The notes beneath the pieces are model-generated. The model made no database searches. It saw nothing but the letters and a program-made list of their open reading frames with translations, and had not been told where the DNA came from. A stretch of 64,000 nt of DNA, taken from DAOLCO01 sp964612555 (GTDB lineage: Bacteria > Bdellovibrionota_C > UBA2361 > SZUA-149 > DAOLCO01). The translations under genes were made by a program, and so were the position numbers. Positions 60,752 through 64,000 of this stretch are shown here, in pieces (the first letter of the stretch is position 1; each line of letters begins with the position of its first letter). The DNA lies in assembly GCA_964612555.1 (NCBI GenBank), contig CAZTBW010000012.1:15458-79457 (forward strand). Reading direction: 5' to 3'.

Positions 60752-61828
60752 CTATTCTTTTACAAATCCTGTTTCGTATGGCTGTACAATTACCACCCCG
60801 TCTCCTTCAAACCTGAGTTGGAGGGTTTCGCCACTGGTTCTGCCTATCAGGGTTTGAATGTTAATGTCAGTCCTTACTGATGGGACGACACCACTGGACC
60901 ATCCTACTGTAGCTGCTGCATCAGTCATAATGCTTGAACCGGGAGTTACTCTCAGGACAATAGGGTCGAACTCTGAAGTAAAGGCAATTTTTCCTCTGCC
61001 ACTAAAACAGATATGAAAGAGTCCACCGGCAAGGGCAGTACCAATATTAAATAGAGGTTGGATATCCCAGTTTACGCTGTCTTCAAAAGCAAGGATGTGT
61101 TGTGACTGGACATAAATTGGTACTCCCTTGAGTTTTACCAGGGCAATTTTTTTTCCTTGGTCTGCAAGAAAGAGTGAGCCTTTACCCTCGGCAGCGCTAA
61201 GAGGTGTTGTCTCTCCGGTGAGACCACGTTTGATGAGTTTTCCAAGACCGTGTTCAGTGATTCCTTCTCTTCGGAACTTTACCGCCCCCTGGTATGCAAT
61301 CATTGCACGGGTTTTCATCCAGAGCCTTCCATTGAGCTGGGCTTCAAGCATCCTCTCTGTGACTTTATGAAATACTTCACTGCGGGGACTTATTGCGTAT
61401 TCCTGAAGCCCAAACAGGTGAGAAAAATTTTCAGAAGAATCTGCATGGGAATCCTGAGCTGATGAATTTGTAAGGGGATTTTCATAATCCGCAGCCTGAG
61501 AATCGAAAATTTCAATATTCGATATTTGCTCAGGTGTATCAGGTGTAACAGTGGGAGAGCGTTTACTGATATCTCGCCCGACATCTCTCTGAAGAGCTTC
61601 CTCTCTCAGTGAACTGAAAGAAGTATCATCTTTTTGGCTATATTTTTCTTCAGAAGTGTAAACTACTTTTCCTGATTTGATTGCATTAAAAAGGAGGGAA
61701 AGTTTTTCACTTTCTTCCTGATCAATTTTACCATCCTTGTGAATGAGCTCCATGATGCGCTCGTGCTCTTTCTCACTAAGAGAACCTCTTTCCAGCACCG
61801 TATCTATCATTGAAAGCGCCCGACTCAT
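60752..61828 (-). CDS. AIM24-family protein with an N-terminal helical extension
   Basis: The C-terminal about 220 residues of this 358-residue product match the AIM24 (TIGR00266-like) beta-rich domain: LNGRLWMKTRAMIAYQGAVKFRREG, GKGSLFLADQGKKIALVKLKG, YVQSQHILAFEDSVNWD and a late SGRGKIAFTSE. The N-terminal about 130 residues include an EF-hand-like piece (IHKDGKIDQEESEKLSLLFN) and a disordered linker. AIM24 proteins are of uncertain function. ATG at 61828. Confidence 0.8.
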   Translation of the reverse strand: MSRALSMIDTVLERGSLSEKEHERIMELIHKDGKIDQEESEKLSLLFNAIKSGKVVYTSEEKYSQKDDTSFSSLREEALQRDVGRDISKRSPTVTPDTPEQISNIEIFDSQAADYENPLTNSSAQDSHADSSENFSHLFGLQEYAISPRSEVFHKVTERMLEAQLNGRLWMKTRAMIAYQGAVKFRREGITEHGLGKLIKRGLTGETTPLSAAEGKGSLFLADQGKKIALVKLKGVPIYVQSQHILAFEDSVNWDIQPLFNIGTALAGGLFHICFSGRGKIAFTSEFDPIVLRVTPGSSIMTDAAATVGWSSGVVPSVRTDINIQTLIGRTSGETLQLRFEGDGVVIVQPYETGFVKE

Positions 61829-61910
61829 TCCACATCCTCATTTATATAGTAGTTCAGATATGTTATGATAAGGAGTCAAAAAAAAGTGATTTCGAGGTTA
61901 GAGACGCACG

Positions 61911-62225
61911 TTATGCGGCTTTTTGACCTTTACCGAGTGAAGCTTCAATTACACTCATGGTGCCGACCCCATGTTCAGTTGCCTTCCACTTGGTGCTTGT
62001 GAAGTCTCCCACCGGGTCAGGAGAAACCAGACCTTTCCCTTCAAGGGTGTACAGAGCTCTCAGGATTTCATCCTGATCTCTGGTGGTAGTGCTCTGAATA
62101 ATTTCAGTAAGTTCAGTCAGATTACTGGAGTTTGGGCGATTATTTTTTTCCACAAGACATCTCAAAACTCCAACTTCGAGTTGAGAAAAGTGTAACTTGC
62201 CAGATTTAAACATTTCAAAAGACAT
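61911..62225 (-). CDS. small winged-helix-like protein
   Basis: This protein of about 104 residues has helices and a wing pattern suggesting a winged helix: LEVGVLRCLVEKNNRPNSSNLTELTEIIQ, then ILRALYTLEGKGLVSPDPVGDFTSTKWKATEHG. The LxxLExKGLV...WxxTxxG pattern is typical of DNA-binding wHTH folds. The start at ATG 62225 was chosen over GTG 62261. It may be a transcription regulator. Neighbours give no hint of its target. Confidence 0.6.
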   Translation of the reverse strand: MSFEMFKSGKLHFSQLEVGVLRCLVEKNNRPNSSNLTELTEIIQSTTTRDQDEILRALYTLEGKGLVSPDPVGDFTSTKWKATEHGVGTMSVIEASLGKGQKAA

Positions 62226-62369
62226 ACCGTTCCATCGCCTCCGGGTAATATTCCAAACCAATCGCAGGAAAGCCTAATACTATAAGAGACTAAAAATGTC
62301 AAGAGATGGGGGTTTTTGTTTTTTTGACTCCACCCACCTGGTATAAAGAACAAATATATGTGGTACCCA

Positions 62370-63215
62370 TCAGCCAAGCTTTTGAATCACCCCGAGAAAT
62401 AGCTCAGCACACCAAATGCTAATAGAGTCAATCTCGTTTGGCTTAACAAACCTCACAATATCGTCTTTAGCCTTTTCCCAATCTATTATTTTTATTTTAT
62501 GTTCAAGTTTTTCTTGAATCCATGCGTTGGAAATTGTAATGCCAGACTCCAAATGTCCTGTTTGAACCAATGAAGACATTAAAAATTCCAGATTGGGTTT
62601 TATATCAAATCTCATATACCACAAAAGATCATACCAATCCCGACCTTTCACATAGTCCCTGCATAATAACGCATGAATTTTTCCTGCAAAAAGTGATGGC
62701 AAGTTATATGTTGTTACCGAAAAAGGAAGTGGAAAGTTGTGGTATGAAACTTGAGCAACTCCACTGCGTGGTGGATTAGTATCAACTTCAAGTTTGATTT
62801 TTATTTTCCTCTGCCCTCCTGAAAGGTACGGATAGTTAAGGTGTAATTGTTTTCCAATTGAATCATCTTTAAGAAAGGCTTTTTTTACTATTTCATCGGC
62901 TTTTGACCTATCCTGAATTTCAGGCTCGTACCCATATATAGCAAACTCATCTGCTAATTTTTTTAAATAAAAAGTAAAATCAAATTTCAAATCTGTCTTT
63001 GTAAGTGCAAAATCTAGATCCTCAGAAAAACGATTAAGTCCATGAAAAATTCTTAAACATGTACCCCCGTGAAAGACAGCCTTTTTAAAAAAATCTGCCC
63101 TTGAAAGTGCGAGAAGTGCAACCTCTTGAGTAATCTCTTTAAGTGCATTTTGCTCTTCCTCAGTTGACTGTGGTTTATATGATTTTAGTCTTTCCTGTAT
63201 AAGCTTTGCACTCAT
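62370..63215 (-). CDS. AbiEii-family nucleotidyltransferase toxin
   Basis: The 281-residue product has the AbiEii/AbiGii (DUF1814) nucleotidyltransferase motifs: FHGGTCLRIFHGLNRFSEDLDFAL (the GGT and DLD catalytic core), KIKLEVDTNPP, and LFAGKIHALLCRDYVKGRDWYDLLWYM. Such toxins add nucleotides to tRNA or related targets and form a type IV-like pair with AbiEi, giving phage defence by abortive infection. It overlaps its partner by ATGA (63212-63215), with GGGGAGG upstream. Confidence 0.92.
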   Translation of the reverse strand: MSAKLIQERLKSYKPQSTEEEQNALKEITQEVALLALSRADFFKKAVFHGGTCLRIFHGLNRFSEDLDFALTKTDLKFDFTFYLKKLADEFAIYGYEPEIQDRSKADEIVKKAFLKDDSIGKQLHLNYPYLSGGQRKIKIKLEVDTNPPRSGVAQVSYHNFPLPFSVTTYNLPSLFAGKIHALLCRDYVKGRDWYDLLWYMRFDIKPNLEFLMSSLVQTGHLESGITISNAWIQEKLEHKIKIIDWEKAKDDIVRFVKPNEIDSISIWCAELFLGVIQKLG

Positions 63216-63862
63216 ATATTAGCCTCCCCGAGATTTCTGGATAATTGCACGGCAAATTTTTCAACCCTTTTTGAGTGATAAAATGAAGCTAATTCAAGAA
63301 TAAGCGAAGCATTTAGGGAATTAACTACTTCAAGATCAATACGCAGATCACGCACCATAGAGGAACTATCAATCCATTCTTTTTTATGTATATATATGTA
63401 ATCCAAAATTGTCTTCTCTAGCGAAGATACTACAAATGAACCAGTGTTTGTGTTTTGATACAATAGACCTTTATTAAATATATGATTATTGACATACGTA
63501 TAGGAAAAGTATCCTATCTCGGTATTAAAATTTCTACTTCGGTTAGTAGTAAGACATGTAACTGAATATACTGCCTCTGGTATGGCTCCATGAAATGAAA
63601 GGGCAGAGTGTAACCCTACATACGAGGGATGATATAAAATATCTGAGAGCTCAAACAAATTAATCGGGCGACGACGATACTCCTCAGCTAAAACAAACAC
63701 CCCCCGTTTTAACCTGATAAGCTCACCCTTTTGAACCAGCCGCTTTATAATACCAGACTTTGCATCAGCAGATTTCCCCTCACCTAACAAAACGGATACT
63801 TCCGAATCCGAAAAATAATCATGAGGAGATATTTTTAAAATGTTTCTGATTAAATTATTCAT
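63212..63862 (-). CDS. AbiEi-family antitoxin / transcriptional regulator
   Basis: This protein of about 216 residues has an N-terminal winged helix (DYFSDSEVSVLL ... IIKRLVQKGELIRLKRGVFVL) and an AbiEi C-terminal domain (HPSYVGLHSALSFHGAIPE and ISSLEKTILDYIY-like SSLEKTILDYI). AbiEi proteins neutralise the toxin and repress their own promoter. ATG at 63862 was chosen because the alternative at 63886 lies inside the operator palindrome. Confidence 0.88.
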   Translation of the reverse strand: MNNLIRNILKISPHDYFSDSEVSVLLGEGKSADAKSGIIKRLVQKGELIRLKRGVFVLAEEYRRRPINLFELSDILYHPSYVGLHSALSFHGAIPEAVYSVTCLTTNRSRNFNTEIGYFSYTYVNNHIFNKGLLYQNTNTGSFVVSSLEKTILDYIYIHKKEWIDSSSMVRDLRIDLEVVNSLNASLILELASFYHSKRVEKFAVQLSRNLGEANI

Positions 63863-63866
63863 ATTA

Positions 63867-63909
63867 TTTATGCAAGATACTGTCATATTTTGACAGTATC
63901 TTGCATAAA
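63867..63909. promoter_or_regulatory. operator of the AbiE-type operon: perfect 19-bp inverted repeat
   Basis: TTTATGCAAGATACTGTCA (63867-63885) and TGACAGTATCTTGCATAAA (63891-63909) are perfect complements around a 5-base spacer. The repeat covers the spacer, -10 and presumed start of the promoter, the classic place for AbiEi autorepression. Confidence 0.9.
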
Positions 63910-63915
63910 TGTCAA
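63887..63915 (-). promoter_or_regulatory. promoter of the AbiE-type operon
   Basis: On the minus strand a perfect -35 TTGACA (63915-63910) is followed after 17 bases by CAAAAT (63892-63887). It starts transcription into the antitoxin about 20-25 bases upstream of the chosen ATG and is overlapped by the operator. Confidence 0.75.
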
Positions 63916-64000
63916 GGTTTTAGAGACAAGCATAGCATACGCCTGTTTTGGTGATACTGTTATGTGAAAAGTCAAATCTGAAATAAACGTGTTTGTCCCG

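Noticed and set aside
63867..63909. Inverted repeat as an insertion-sequence end or attachment site
   Set aside because: It overlaps a good promoter of an AbiE-type operon, and no transposase or integrase is nearby. An operator explains it.

Overview
The window is a compact, mostly housekeeping stretch of a Gram-negative bacterial chromosome. Base composition looks AT-leaning (estimated by eye, not counted). Outer-membrane biology is clear: an OmpA-family protein, several lipoproteins, lipid II flippase MurJ, a LapA-like protein and a porin-like protein. A FlgM-type anti-sigma factor and type III export-gate genes point to a flagellum or injectisome. An MJ0042 zinc-ribbon membrane protein, PEP-CTERM proteins and a long Chlamydia/spirochaete-like GlyA suggest a delta-proteobacterial-like or deep-branching lineage. 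I cannot assign a genus. There is no prophage, insertion sequence, rRNA operon or CRISPR array.

Layout. 0-2.8 kb: the end of a membrane protein, small unknown genes, flgM with palindromic TGTAC operators, and an MBL-fold hydrolase. 2.8-7.2 kb: two M16 peptidases (one inactive-looking, one active), a VOC dioxygenase-like protein and a DMT-family transporter. 7.2-19.3 kb: a long minus-strand run with a FAD amine oxidase, M23 peptidase, murJ, oligoendopeptidase F, a receiver-HisKA protein without an ATPase domain, a DsbA-like lipoprotein, comF, gpmI and a LapA-TPR fusion. 19.4-27.7 kb: an acyl-CoA synthetase, an isolated nuoA, then sctR-sctS-sctT-sctU with a C-terminally truncated SctU and two small partner genes, then valS. 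27.8-29.9 kb: two tandemly duplicated PEP-CTERM genes with duplicated leaders and terminators. 29.9-39 kb: an A-type Fe-S carrier, exported rhodanese, OmpA-family protein, two divergent MerR-like genes, pyk, an adenosine deaminase-like gene, an acidic membrane protein and dprA. 39.1-39.25 kb: tRNA-His and tRNA-Lys. 39.3-51.7 kb: a porin-like protein, a CNNM/CorC-type protein, ssb, then DUF177-rpmF-plsX-fabG-acpP-glyA-nrdR-ribD-ribE-ribBA-nusB. 51.8-61.8 kb: a thrombospondin-type-3 protein, an exported M16 pair, an OmpA-like lipoprotein, a pseudo-receiver, trpS, an rRNA/tRNA 2'-O-methyltransferase, the MJ0042 protein and an AIM24 protein. 61.9-64 kb: a small winged-helix-like gene and an AbiE-type toxin-antitoxin pair with a perfect operator palindrome.

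The strongest unusual signals are: the type III export cluster whose SctU ends exactly where the autocleaving cytoplasmic domain should begin; a riboflavin operon whose DHBP synthase domain lacks both active-site histidines, whose RibD reductase half looks degenerate and whose ribH is absent from its usual place; a 124-bp imperfect inverted repeat at 60.6 kb; the duplicated PEP-CTERM leaders; and GTAC-based palindromes or tandem repeats in front of flgM and the OmpA-family gene. All product calls rest on motif recognition by eye. No database search was run.
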